In this document: positions 24,116-32,672 of the stretch, piece after piece
Layout of the letters: each line of letters begins with the position of its first letter
How positions within the stretch are numbered: position 1 is the stretch's first letter
From: Maricaulis sp048268525
GTDB taxonomy: Bacteria > Pseudomonadota > Alphaproteobacteria > Caulobacterales > Maricaulaceae
Length of the DNA: 64,000 bases
Direction of reading: 5' to 3'
Assembly: GCF_048268525.1 (NCBI RefSeq)
Contig: NZ_JBLWVH010000001.1
Coordinates: 62,001-126,000, forward strand
Position numbers and translations under genes: made by a program
The notes under the pieces: generated by a model
Seen by the model: the letters and a program-made list of their open reading frames with translations, nothing else
Database searches by the model: none
Told to the model about the DNA's origin: nothing

Positions 24116-25809
24116 GGGTGTGCTCCTGAGTCTGGCGACAAGGCCGAGCGATCCCGCCCGGCGAGTGGTTTCAGCTCGGCCTGCTGATAGGACAGGTCGG
24201 GCCATCGGGATTGGTCGGGTGAATGGGTGACCACGATCAGGGCCGATTGTGTTTTCGCCGCCCATCCGGACAGGCGGCTTGCCAGCCGGTCAGCCAGAGT
24301 GGCGTCAAGTCCGGCGAAGGGTTCATCGAGCAGCACAAGACGCGGCTGTCGCAACAGGGCGCGGGCCAGGCTGAGGCGACGCAATTCGCCGCCGGAAAAA
24401 TTCGCGCCACCTTCCTCGACAGCTTGGTCGAGCCCGGTCCCGTCGGCCTCCAGCCGCACATCAAAGCCGGCGATCTGACAGACCGCCATCAGTTCGGCAT
24501 CGTCGGCGTCTGGCTTGGCGAGGCGCAGGGTCTCGCGCAGGTCGCCCGGCAGGACATCGGGGATTTGCGGCGCGATCCCGATCGACTGGCGGAGCGCGGC
24601 GGCCCGGCAGGTCTGTGCCTTGATGCCACCGTAAAGCAGCTCCCCGCTGACCGGCTCGCGCAGGCGGGCGAGGGTTTCCAGGAGGGTCGTCTTGCCGGTA
24701 CCGGAGGGGCCGGTGACTTCAAGGACCGCACCAGGCTGTAATTCCAGGGAGACTGGCTCTGTGATGGGATGGCCCGGCTCGAAGCCGACCGTCAGACCGT
24801 CCAGCCGCAGCGGCAGGATGTCACTGACCGGCTGCGCCGCGGCCGGATCCGCTTCCCGGATGACGGGCGTGGCCTCCAACCGTGCCTGTACACGGGACTG
24901 GGCAATCCGGGTCGCCGGCAGGTTGGCCAGGGCGGCGAGGAAGAGCGCCAAGCCTTGATGCGCTGCCAGCACGGCGAGCGCCATGCCGGCGAGGATGGCG
25001 ATACCGGCTCCGTCCGCCAGGCCGGCGAGAACGGCAATCAGGGCGGTCAGCCCGCCCAGAGCACTGGTGGTCGCGGCAAGGACATGCCCGCGGCGGCGCG
25101 CTGCAAGCCCGGCGGTTTCGGCCTCAACGGCCAATTCGGCCCATCGCGCACCATGATCTGAAAACCGGCCCAGCGCTTCCAACTCGATCCGGTTCTCGAC
25201 CAGCTCCGCGGCATCCCGGCGCAGTCGATCCGCGATCGCAGCCTGCTGGGCATCGGCGCGGCGTTGTTGGCGCAGTCCCGGCCCCGTGCCGAGCGCCAGC
25301 GCCGCGCCCAGCCCCAGTGCGACCGTGAGCAGGGTGAGTATGCCGGCAAAGGCGGCGAAACCGAGCGCGGCAAGGGAACCGGCCAGGGCTGTGACGCCAG
25401 GCAGCGCGATACGCAGCAGGCCGGCTTCGACATGGCGGACATCGTCCAGCACCACCGATAATTCATCAGAGCTGCCACGACGCAGGCCGGGGGTGGCCCG
25501 GGCGGTGGCGAGGAAGAGGGCGCGGCGCAGGCTTGACGACATTCGCAAGGTCGCATCATGGCCGACCAGCTGTTCGCCATAGCGGGCGACAATGCGCCCC
25601 ATCGCGGTGCCGCGTACCGTCGCGCTGGGATAGAGATGATTGAAGAGCAGCCCGGCTCCGGCACTGCCGGCAATCGCACTGGCTGTCAGAAACCAGCCAG
25701 AGACACCGAGCAGGACGACGGCGAGTATGCCGCCCGCCGCGCTCAGGGCGATGGCGACAAGTATGCGCCCGGCCTGGGGGCGACCGAGATGGTTCCAAAG
25801 GCGGATCAT
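24112..25809 (-). CDS. cydC: Glutathione/cysteine ABC exporter subunit CydC
   Basis: A 565-residue half ABC transporter: six membrane segments in the first 300 residues, then an ATPase domain with Walker A GPSGTGKTTLLE, signature NFSGGELRRLSLAR and Walker B LVLLDEPFAGLD. With CydD it forms the heterodimer that exports thiols to the periplasm and is required for cytochrome bd assembly. The start ATG overlaps the cydD stop (ATGA). N-terminus GVSGWFLTASAIAGSAG is the family pattern. Position next to cydAB supports CydC over another ABC exporter. Confidence 0.95.
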   Translation of the reverse strand: MIRLWNHLGRPQAGRILVAIALSAAGGILAVVLLGVSGWFLTASAIAGSAGAGLLFNHLYPSATVRGTAMGRIVARYGEQLVGHDATLRMSSSLRRALFLATARATPGLRRGSSDELSVVLDDVRHVEAGLLRIALPGVTALAGSLAALGFAAFAGILTLLTVALGLGAALALGTGPGLRQQRRADAQQAAIADRLRRDAAELVENRIELEALGRFSDHGARWAELAVEAETAGLAARRRGHVLAATTSALGGLTALIAVLAGLADGAGIAILAGMALAVLAAHQGLALFLAALANLPATRIAQSRVQARLEATPVIREADPAAAQPVSDILPLRLDGLTVGFEPGHPITEPVSLELQPGAVLEVTGPSGTGKTTLLETLARLREPVSGELLYGGIKAQTCRAAALRQSIGIAPQIPDVLPGDLRETLRLAKPDADDAELMAVCQIAGFDVRLEADGTGLDQAVEEGGANFSGGELRRLSLARALLRQPRLVLLDEPFAGLDATLADRLASRLSGWAAKTQSALIVVTHSPDQSRWPDLSYQQAELKPLAGRDRSALSPDSGAHP

Positions 25810-27533
25810 GAGGCGCGTTCCGCATTGGCGGTATGGGTCTCGATCGCGATGACCCGGTCGGCCACTTGCTTCACGGCCGCGCTGTGGCTGGCGACAAGTA
25901 CGGTCCGATCGGGCGCAAGGCGGCGCAGGGTGGCGAGCAGGGCCTGCTCGCGGGCTTCATCGAGATGCGCGCTCGGTTCATCCAGCAGGAGAAGGCGGGC
26001 CTCGCCGACCAGGGCGCGGGCAATCGCCAGTCTTTGCAGCTCGCCGCCGGACAGCCCCGCACCACCGGCCCCGATTTCGACATCGAGCATACTGTCCTTC
26101 GGACCGAGAAAGCTGTCGCACCCGGCAGCGACAAGCGCATGGCGCATGGCCTCGTCATCGGCGGCTGCCCCGGCCAGACGCAGATTGTCGCGAACGCTTC
26201 CTTCCACGGCCCAGGGGCGTTGGCCGATATAGGCGGCTGAGGCCGCCAGCGAGTGGCCTGTCTCCAGCAGTGTGCCATCAACGCGAATCTGCCCGGTCAA
26301 GGTCTCGGCGAGGCCCAGCAGTGAGAGGAGGAGCGTGGTCTTGCCGCTGCCCGAGGGCCCCCACAGGACGGTCATCTCACCAGCGCGCGCGGTCGCCGTC
26401 ACCGGGTCGAGGACGCAGTGACCGCCCCGGCCGAGCGCGACGGCCTGCCAGTCGATCGTCGGGGCATGGTTGAGCGGGGGAAGGTGAACGGGCGGGATTG
26501 ATGGCTCGGCATTGGTCAGTCCCGCCAGCGATTCCGCGGCGGCGGCAGCGTCGCTGCGGGCGTGGTGGAGGCTGGAAAGTTGGCGGATCGGTGCGAAGAA
26601 TTCCGGCGCAAGGATCAGCGCCATCAGGCCTTCGCGCAGGGTGAGGATCTCGCCGGTCGGGAAGGGGAAGACGCCGAGCAGTTTGAAGCCGACATACACC
26701 GCCACCAGGGCGATCGAGACCGAGCTGAAGAATTCCAGCACGGCGGTCGACAGGAAGGCGACGCGCAGGATCGCCATGGTCTTGCGGGCCAGCTCCCCGG
26801 TCGCTGCGTGGATCGTATCGGCTTCGCGCGTGACCGCATTGAAGGCCCGGATCGTCCCCGCGATGCGGGTTCGGGTCTCAAACACGCCGGCGAGCGCGTC
26901 GAGGGAGGCTTGCTGGGCACGGGCGAGGGCCGCGGTCTCCGAGGCCGTCAGCCAGATGAAGACCGGCAACATGAGGGTTGAGACGAGGATCAACACGCCG
27001 GCCAGCCAGCTCTGGGTGAGAACCGCGATCAGCACGAGCACGGGCGTGATGATGGCCGCCATGCGTCCGGGCAGCCATTGCGCGGTGTGACCCGCCAGCA
27101 GGGCGGTCCGGTCGACAAGTTGGGCAATTCGTTCCCCGGTCGGGGCGCCGTCGAGCACCGTCGGTCCGCCGTCGCCCGTGAGGCGCATGATGTCTTGTCG
27201 CGCGGTGCGGACCAGCCGTTCGCCGGCTTGCTCCGCGGTGAGCTGGCCCAGATAGCCAAGACCGGCCCGCAGACCGACAAACAATGCCGCCAGACCCAGG
27301 GCGACCGCCGCGTCGCGCCCGTCGGCCAGGGCGGCGATGGCGGTGGCAAAGGCCGCGGCGAAGCCAATGGCGCAAAGGGTCTGCAAACCGTTGGCAAGCA
27401 TGGATAGCCGGGTATAGGGTGCGGCGTTTCGGGACCAGCGGGCCAGCTCGATGCGCCCGTCCGGCCGGGTGTTCCCGGTGGCGTCGGTCCCTATTTTCGC
27501 ATGCGACGTTTCGCCCATTGCGGCTCTTTCCAT
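25806..27533 (-). CDS. cydD: Glutathione/cysteine ABC exporter subunit CydD
   Basis: A 575-residue half ABC transporter and first gene of cydD-cydC-nsrR. The membrane domain carries segments such as VLVLIAVLTQSWLAGVLIL and the domain-linking FFAPIRQLSSLHHARSDA; the ATPase has Walker A GPSGSGKTTLLLS, signature LSGGELQRLAIAR and Walker B LLLLDEPSAHLD. It partners CydC in exporting thiols needed for maturation of cytochrome bd. It is divergent from cydA with only about 49 nt between the two start codons, so the promoters must overlap. Confidence 0.95.
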   Translation of the reverse strand: MERAAMGETSHAKIGTDATGNTRPDGRIELARWSRNAAPYTRLSMLANGLQTLCAIGFAAAFATAIAALADGRDAAVALGLAALFVGLRAGLGYLGQLTAEQAGERLVRTARQDIMRLTGDGGPTVLDGAPTGERIAQLVDRTALLAGHTAQWLPGRMAAIITPVLVLIAVLTQSWLAGVLILVSTLMLPVFIWLTASETAALARAQQASLDALAGVFETRTRIAGTIRAFNAVTREADTIHAATGELARKTMAILRVAFLSTAVLEFFSSVSIALVAVYVGFKLLGVFPFPTGEILTLREGLMALILAPEFFAPIRQLSSLHHARSDAAAAAESLAGLTNAEPSIPPVHLPPLNHAPTIDWQAVALGRGGHCVLDPVTATARAGEMTVLWGPSGSGKTTLLLSLLGLAETLTGQIRVDGTLLETGHSLAASAAYIGQRPWAVEGSVRDNLRLAGAAADDEAMRHALVAAGCDSFLGPKDSMLDVEIGAGGAGLSGGELQRLAIARALVGEARLLLLDEPSAHLDEAREQALLATLRRLAPDRTVLVASHSAAVKQVADRVIAIETHTANAERAS

Positions 27534-27582
27534 AAGTCGTATGTAGAGTGCAAGTTAAAGCGCTGAGCCCGGAGTGCAAGCC
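27534..27582. promoter_or_regulatory. Short divergent control region of the two cyd operons
   Basis: All transcription signals for cydD (leftward) and cydA (rightward) must lie in or overlap these 49 nt. I see no FNR box (TTGAT-N4-ATCAA) and no clear NsrR-type palindrome. The cydA Shine-Dalgarno GGAG is at 27571-27574. Confidence 0.45.
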
Positions 27583-29178
27583 ATGGAACAGCTTCTTGTT
27601 GCCGACCTGTCGCGATGGCAATTCGCGCTCACGGCGATGTATCATTTCCTGTTCGTCCCCCTGACGCTGGGTCTTTCGATGATCTTGGTGATCATGGAGG
27701 GGGCCTATGTCCTGACCGGCAAACAGGTCTGGAAGGACATCACCAAATTCTGGATGACCCTGTTCGGGATCAACTTCGTGCTCGGTGTCGCCACCGGGAT
27801 CACGATGGAATTCCAGTTCGGCACCAACTGGTCCTATTACTCGCACTATGTCGGCGACATCTTCGGAGCGCCGCTGGCGATTGAGGGCCTGATGGCCTTT
27901 TTCCTCGAAGCGACCTTTGTCGGTTTGATGTTCTTTGGCTGGGACAAGCTGTCACGTCCCATCCACTGGATGGTGACCGGCCTGGTGGCGCTGGGCTCCA
28001 ATCTCTCCGCGCTGTGGATCCTGATCGCCAATGGCTGGATGCAGAACCCGGTCGGTTCGGAATTCAATCCGGACACGATGCGGATGGAAGTCGTCAACTT
28101 CATGGAAGTCCTGTTCAACCCGGTCGCCCAGGCGAAATTCGTTCACACGGTCTCGGCCGGCTATGTGACCGCCTCGGTCTTCGTACTGGGCGTCTCGGCC
28201 TTCTATCTCCTGAAGGGACGTCATCGTGGTCTGGCCAAGCGCTCGGTCGCTGTCGCCTCGGCCTTCGGCCTCGCCTCGGCTTTGTCAGTTGTCGTCCTGG
28301 GCGATGAGAGTGGCTACACGCTGACCGACAACCAGCGCATGAAACTCGCGGCCCTCGAGGCCATGTGGCACACCGAAGAGGCGCCGGCCCCGCTGACGCT
28401 GGTCGGCATCCCCGACCAGGAGGGACGTGAAACCCATTACGAGATCCAGGTGCCGTGGGTGCTCGGCCTGATCGCGACCCGCAGCCTCGACGGAGAGGTC
28501 GAGGGCATCCTGCCGCTGGTCGCCATAGCCGAGGACCGGATCGAGAATGGCATTCTCGCCTATGATGCCGTGCAGCGCCTCGCGATTGATCATGAAGACG
28601 TGGCTGCCCGCGAACAGTTCGAGCTCCACAAGCGCGATCTGGGCTATGGCATGCTCTTGCTGCGCCATCTCGATGATCCGCGCCAGGCCACGCCGGAGCA
28701 GATCGAACAGGCCGCCTGGGACACCGTGCCCAATGTGGCGATGTCCTTCTGGTCCTTCCGGCTGATGGCCGGCCTCGGCTTCTTCTTCATCGCCGTGTTT
28801 GGTGCTTCTTTCTACTTCTCCAGCATGAAGCGGCAATTGCCGCGCTGGTTCCTGCGACTGGCGGTGGCGATCATTCCGCTACCCTGGATCGCGGCCGAGC
28901 TGGGCTGGGTGCTGGCGGAAACCGGGCGTCAGCCCTGGGTGATTGACGGCGTGCTGCCGACCTTCATGGGCGTGTCCAGCTTGTCGGCCAGCCAGGTCAT
29001 CCTGACCATGATCGGCTTCACCGCCCTTTATGGCGTCCTGGCGGTCATCGAGGTGATGCTGATGGTGCGCGCTATCCGGCAGGGGCCGGTCACGTCCGGT
29101 CCGACAGCGCAGACGGTGCCCGGCTCTGCCCCCGTGGGGCCGAACGCTGCCATCCCGGCGCCGCTCTACGATCAATAG
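27583..29178 (+). CDS. cydA: Cytochrome bd quinol oxidase subunit I
   Basis: A 531-residue, nine-helix inner-membrane subunit carrying haems b558, b595 and d. Visible landmarks are the N-terminal His21 (MYHFLF), His188 (KFVHTVSAGYV), the GRQPW motif (AETGRQPWVIDGVLPT) and a long periplasmic Q-loop region of the E. coli type rather than the short CIO type. It oxidises quinol and reduces oxygen to water with high affinity and tolerates NO and sulfide. The ATG at 27583 has GGAG 8 nt upstream; a GTG at 27574 is less likely. The extended C-terminus is Pro/Gly-rich. Followed by cydB and cydX. Confidence 0.97.
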   Translation: MEQLLVADLSRWQFALTAMYHFLFVPLTLGLSMILVIMEGAYVLTGKQVWKDITKFWMTLFGINFVLGVATGITMEFQFGTNWSYYSHYVGDIFGAPLAIEGLMAFFLEATFVGLMFFGWDKLSRPIHWMVTGLVALGSNLSALWILIANGWMQNPVGSEFNPDTMRMEVVNFMEVLFNPVAQAKFVHTVSAGYVTASVFVLGVSAFYLLKGRHRGLAKRSVAVASAFGLASALSVVVLGDESGYTLTDNQRMKLAALEAMWHTEEAPAPLTLVGIPDQEGRETHYEIQVPWVLGLIATRSLDGEVEGILPLVAIAEDRIENGILAYDAVQRLAIDHEDVAAREQFELHKRDLGYGMLLLRHLDDPRQATPEQIEQAAWDTVPNVAMSFWSFRLMAGLGFFFIAVFGASFYFSSMKRQLPRWFLRLAVAIIPLPWIAAELGWVLAETGRQPWVIDGVLPTFMGVSSLSASQVILTMIGFTALYGVLAVIEVMLMVRAIRQGPVTSGPTAQTVPGSAPVGPNAAIPAPLYDQ

Positions 29179-29187
29179 GAGGTGATG

Positions 29188-30333
29188 ATGGAATTGCCAC
29201 TCGATTACACCACGCTCCGCCTTATCTGGTGGGTATTGCTGGGCGTCCTCCTGATCGGCTTTGCCGTGACGGACGGATATGATCTCGGGGTTGCGACCCT
29301 GCTGCCCTTTGTCGCCAAGACCGATGCCGAGCGTCGTCTCGTCATCAATACGATCGGCCCGATGTGGGAGGGTCACCAGGTCTGGCTGGTCCTCGGCGGC
29401 GGCGCTATCTTTGCCGCTTGGCCATTCGTCTATGCGATCAGCTTTTCCGGCTTCTACCTCGCCATGTTCGTGGTCCTGGCCGCGCTGATCCTGCGCCCGG
29501 TCGGTTTCAAATACCGGTCCAAGCGTCCCGGCGCCGCATGGCGGCGCAATTGGGACTGGGCCCTTTTCGTGGGCGGTTTCGTTCCGGCGCTGATCTTCGG
29601 TGTCGCGGTCGGCAATGTCCTGCGCGGCGTACCCTTCGACCTCGATCCCATGCTGCGGGCGACTTATGAGGGCGGCCTGATCGGCCTGCTCAATCCCTTC
29701 GGCCTGCTGGCCGGCCTGATCTCGGTGGCCATGCTGGTCATGCACGGCGCATCCTGGCTTGTGGTCAAGGCCGAAAAGGGTGAGGTGCGCGACCGCGCTG
29801 CGCGCTTCGGTTCGGTCGCCGCCATCGTGACCGTGATCCTGTTTGTCGTGGCGGGCATCTGGGTTGCTTCCCTGCTGCCGGGTTATGCCATCACATCGGA
29901 AGTCGTCACCGACGGACCGTCCAATCCCCTGCGCAAGACCGTGGAGGTCGGGGCCGGCGCCTGGCTTGGCAATTACGGCCGCCATCCCTGGATGGTGATC
30001 GCACCGTTGATGGCGGTGGCCGGTGCTGCCGTCGCGGCTTTCGGTCTGGCCAAAAAGCGCAATGCGATGAGCCTGTTGAGCTCGGGTGTCTCGGTCGCTG
30101 GCGTGGTTGCGACGGCGGGGGTCTCGATGTTCCCCTTCATCCTGCCCAGCTCGCTCAATCCCGATGCCAGCCTGACGGTCTGGGACAGCTCGTCGAGCGC
30201 CGGTACCCTGTTCTTCATGTTGATCATGACGGCGATCTTCGTGCCGCTCATCCTGTTTTACACCGCCTGGGTGTTCAAGGTCCTGTGGGGGCGTGTGACG
30301 ACCGATGACGCCCAGTCACCGGGCTCCTATTGA
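29188..30333 (+). CDS. cydB: Cytochrome bd quinol oxidase subunit II
   Basis: A 381-residue membrane protein with eight or nine helices, partner of CydA. The N-terminus RLIWWVLLGVLLIGFAVTDGYDLGVATLLPF and the segments GPMWEGHQVWLVLGGGAIFAAWP and FPFILPSSLNPDASLTVWDSSSS are diagnostic. An ideal AGGAGG at 29177-29182 favours ATG 29188 (5-nt spacing) over GTG 29182 or ATG 29185. Only 9 nt after cydA, so co-transcribed and probably coupled. Confidence 0.96.
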   Translation: MELPLDYTTLRLIWWVLLGVLLIGFAVTDGYDLGVATLLPFVAKTDAERRLVINTIGPMWEGHQVWLVLGGGAIFAAWPFVYAISFSGFYLAMFVVLAALILRPVGFKYRSKRPGAAWRRNWDWALFVGGFVPALIFGVAVGNVLRGVPFDLDPMLRATYEGGLIGLLNPFGLLAGLISVAMLVMHGASWLVVKAEKGEVRDRAARFGSVAAIVTVILFVVAGIWVASLLPGYAITSEVVTDGPSNPLRKTVEVGAGAWLGNYGRHPWMVIAPLMAVAGAAVAAFGLAKKRNAMSLLSSGVSVAGVVATAGVSMFPFILPSSLNPDASLTVWDSSSSAGTLFFMLIMTAIFVPLILFYTAWVFKVLWGRVTTDDAQSPGSY

Positions 30334-30352
30334 GCCGGAAAGGAAATAAGTG

Positions 30353-30475
30353 ATGTGGTATTTCACCTGGATACTCGGCCTCGCGGCGGCACTCGGTTTT
30401 GGCATCCTGAACGCGCTGTGGCTGGAATTCACCCCCGACGCGGTCAATTGCGACGAGATCGACTGCGCCGAATAG
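30353..30475 (+). CDS. cydX: Cytochrome bd accessory small subunit CydX
   Basis: A 40-residue single-helix protein starting MWYFTWILGLAAALGFGILN and ending with an acidic tail containing two Cys (NCDEIDCAE). The MWYFxWILG start followed by one hydrophobic helix is the signature of CydX/YbgT, the third subunit that stabilises the haems of cytochrome bd. It begins 19 nt after cydB with AGGAAA as Shine-Dalgarno. The two cysteines in the C-terminal tail are not something I know from E. coli CydX. Confidence 0.93.
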   Translation: MWYFTWILGLAAALGFGILNALWLEFTPDAVNCDEIDCAE

Positions 30476-30497
30476 GCCCGCTTGGCACAGACCCAAC

Positions 30498-30538
30498 AAA
30501 AAAGACGGTGAGCCGGGTAACCGGCTCGCCGTTTCTGT
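30498..30538. terminator. Bidirectional terminator between cydX and sqr
   Basis: A 12-bp stem, ACGGTGAGCCGG (30505-30516) against CCGGCTCGCCGT (30521-30532) with one G-T pair, is followed on the plus strand by TTTCTG and preceded by AAAAAA (30498-30503), a U-run for the convergent sqr transcript. Confidence 0.88.
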
Positions 30539-30566
30539 GTCAGGTGTCCGCGTCGGTCGCGGCAGG

Positions 30567-31847
30567 TCAGTTGTCGGGTTTGAGCTTGTGCACGCCCATC
30601 ATCTCGAACAGGGCGCGTTCGTAGAAGGGTTCGGCCTGGCCCGAGCGGATCTTGCCGAGGAAGTATTTCTCGAAGGCGATCTTGCCGAGATGGACCCAGC
30701 CGCCCTCCGCAGCCCAGTTGACATTGCGCGGCGGGATTTGCGGCATGGCGACAAAGGCCACCCCGCCATCGCCGAAATCAGCCAGGCAGACCGCATTCCA
30801 GGTCGCCACATGGCGCGCTTCCTTGCCGTCCAGCTCGTCGCGGATATTGCGAGCGGTGGCCATCACCATCGACTCAATCATGAAGCCGGTCTTGGGCACG
30901 CCGACAGGGACCGCATACGTGTCCATCGGCGGAATGGCGACGCAGACACCGACCGAAAAGATATTGGCATGGGCGGGATTACGCTGGTGTTCATCGATCA
31001 GCACGAAGCCGCGCGGATTGACCAGGCCTTCAACATCACGGACGGCCGGGATGCCGCGGAAGGCAGGCAGCATCATCGAATAGCCGAAGGGCAATTCATG
31101 CGTCTTCTTGACCGTGCCGTCTTCATTGACTTCCTCGACATGCATCACCCCGTCCTCGACCTTGGTGACGCGGGCCGATGTGATCCATTTGATGTGCCGG
31201 TTGCGCAGCTCGCTTTCCAGCAGGCCCTTGGTGTCCCCGACCCCGTCGAGGCCGAGATGGCCGATATAGGGTTCCGAGGTAACGAAGGTCATCGGGACCT
31301 GGTCGCGGATCTTGCGCTTGCGCAGATCAGTTTCCAGGATCATCGCGAATTCATAGGCCGGGCCAAAACATGAGGCCCCCTGGACAGCGCCGACAACGAT
31401 CGGGGCCGGGTTCTCCACGAAATTGTCCCAGACGCCGCTGGCGTCATCGGCATGGTCGACATGGCAGACGGACTGGGTGAAGCCGCCATGCGGTCCCAAA
31501 CCCTCGATCTCGTCAAAGGCGAGCTCGGGGCCGGTGGCGATCACCAGATAGTCATAGGCGAGCGTTTCGCCATTCTCGAGCGCGATCTCATTGGCCTCCG
31601 GCCGGACCTCGGTCGCGGCGGCGTGGACGAATTCGATGCCCTTCTTGGCGAACATGGGTGCCAGATCGACCTTGATCTGCTCGGCCTTGCGCCAGTTGAC
31701 CGCGACCCAGGGGTTGGACGGTGTGAAGTGGAATGTGTCCTTGTCCGAGACCACGGTGATCTTGTGATCGCGACCGAGTTCGCGGCGGGCTTCCAGAGCC
31801 ATGGGCACGCCGCCCAGGCCGGCGCCGAGTACAACGATATGAGCCAT
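30567..31847 (-). CDS. sqr: Sulfide:quinone oxidoreductase
   Basis: A 426-residue FAD protein that oxidises sulfide to polysulfide or persulfide and passes electrons to the quinone pool, peripherally on the inner membrane. The FAD fold is HIVVLGAGLGGVPMALEA, and the three catalytic cysteines are present: Cys128 (QSVCHVDHA), Cys160 (QGASCFGPAYEF) and Cys354 (TWNAVCLADFG), the first two at the same numbers as in the Acidithiobacillus enzyme. The C-terminal helices (KIAFEKYFLGKIRSG) fit membrane association. The upstream gene on the same strand is an SqrR-like repressor, 42 nt away, so the two form an operon with autoregulation of sulfide oxidation. Confidence 0.92.
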   Translation of the reverse strand: MAHIVVLGAGLGGVPMALEARRELGRDHKITVVSDKDTFHFTPSNPWVAVNWRKAEQIKVDLAPMFAKKGIEFVHAAATEVRPEANEIALENGETLAYDYLVIATGPELAFDEIEGLGPHGGFTQSVCHVDHADDASGVWDNFVENPAPIVVGAVQGASCFGPAYEFAMILETDLRKRKIRDQVPMTFVTSEPYIGHLGLDGVGDTKGLLESELRNRHIKWITSARVTKVEDGVMHVEEVNEDGTVKKTHELPFGYSMMLPAFRGIPAVRDVEGLVNPRGFVLIDEHQRNPAHANIFSVGVCVAIPPMDTYAVPVGVPKTGFMIESMVMATARNIRDELDGKEARHVATWNAVCLADFGDGGVAFVAMPQIPPRNVNWAAEGGWVHLGKIAFEKYFLGKIRSGQAEPFYERALFEMMGVHKLKPDN

Positions 31848-31889
31848 GCTACCTCCCTGATCTCCGCCTGTTTTGGGATGCGGAGTGAT

Positions 31890-32228
31890 TTAGCGACCGA
31901 AAGCCTCGGCCGCGGTGCAGAATTGGGCCTTGAGATGGGACAGAATGCCGACAAGGCGCGGATCGGCGATGGAGTAGTGAACCTGAAGGCCGGTCTTTCG
32001 GCCTTCCACCAGACCGTCCGCGCGCATCTTGGCGAGGTGCTGGGACGCCGCTGATTGCGATAGCCCGGCGACTTCACGCAGCTCGCTCACAGTCGCTTCG
32101 CCGCCAACGAGATGACAGAGGATGAGCAGTCGTCGCTCATTCGCCAGCAATTTCAGGAGGGATGCGGCTTCGCCAGCCTGTTGCTGCAGCTCGTGCAGCG
32201 GAGAAGAATTCGTATCGGGCATGGTCAC
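31890..32228 (-). CDS. sqrR: Persulfide-sensing ArsR-family repressor (SqrR/BigR-like)
   Basis: A 112-residue winged-helix ArsR-family protein. Two cysteines, Cys38 (RRLLILCHL) and Cys104 (HLKAQFC), are 66 residues apart, exactly the spacing of SqrR (41/107) and BigR (42/108), where they form a di- or polysulfide link on exposure to persulfide and release DNA. Recognition helix is LSQSAASQHLAKM. Start is GTG at 32228 or ATG at 32222. It is divergent from the rhodanese-RND operon and directly upstream of sqr, so it probably represses both through the intervening AT-rich dyad. Confidence 0.9.
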   Translation of the reverse strand: MTMPDTNSSPLHELQQQAGEAASLLKLLANERRLLILCHLVGGEATVSELREVAGLSQSAASQHLAKMRADGLVEGRKTGLQVHYSIADPRLVGILSHLKAQFCTAAEAFGR

Positions 32229-32240
32229 TCATTTCATTAG

Positions 32241-32277
32241 TTGACACTAAAGTAGATATAACTAAATTAGATGTCAA
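32241..32277. promoter_or_regulatory. Divergent promoter/operator dyad of the sulfide locus
   Basis: An AT-rich region with TTGACA on each strand (32241-32246 plus; 32277-32272 minus). Leftward, TTGACA is followed after 17 bp by TACTTT; rightward, after 16 bp, by TAAATT. The arms TTGACA and TGTCAA make an extended dyad in which the two promoters overlap face to face, a fitting site for one SqrR-like repressor to control both operons. Confidence 0.6.
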
Positions 32278-32307
32278 TCATGCTTCACAACCCGACGGGA
32301 GAGAGTG

Positions 32308-32664
32308 ATGACACTTCGAGAACTGGAACCGCAGGACGTGTCCGCCGCCATAGCGGACGACAAGGCTGTCGTCATTGATGTGCGCGAGCCGGGCGAGTTC
32401 GCCACCGAGCGTTTGCACGGGGCCAGCCTGCACCCATTGTCCACCTTCGACCCGCAACGGCTTCCCGTTGACGCCAGTCGCGACGTGGTGCTGCACTGCG
32501 GCTCCGGCAAGCGGTCGATGGATGCGCTGAAACGGTGCCAGGCGGCTGGTGTGAATATCACCGCCCATGTCCGCGGCGGTCTGATGGCCTGGAAATCGGC
32601 TGGCCTGCCCACCGTTCGCATCGATCCGGCCACCGGCCAGGTCATCGATCCCCAGGCTGTTTGA
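32308..32664 (+). CDS. Single-domain rhodanese-like sulfurtransferase
   Basis: A 118-residue rhodanese domain with the active-site loop LHCGSGKRS, Cys at the centre, and the N-terminal VVIDVREPGEFATERLHGA. It moves persulfide sulfur between thiols, here probably handling the sulfane sulfur made by SQR. GGGAGAG precedes; ATG at 32308 follows directly after an in-frame GTG. It opens the operon rhodanese, membrane fusion protein, RND pump and DUF2892. Confidence 0.9.
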   Translation: MTLRELEPQDVSAAIADDKAVVIDVREPGEFATERLHGASLHPLSTFDPQRLPVDASRDVVLHCGSGKRSMDALKRCQAAGVNITAHVRGGLMAWKSAGLPTVRIDPATGQVIDPQAV

Positions 32665-32672
32665 GGTCTCCC

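Noticed and set aside
27534..27582. Search for an FNR or NsrR box between cydD and cydA
   Set aside because: No TTGAT-N4-ATCAA and no convincing palindrome was found, so no operator is claimed.
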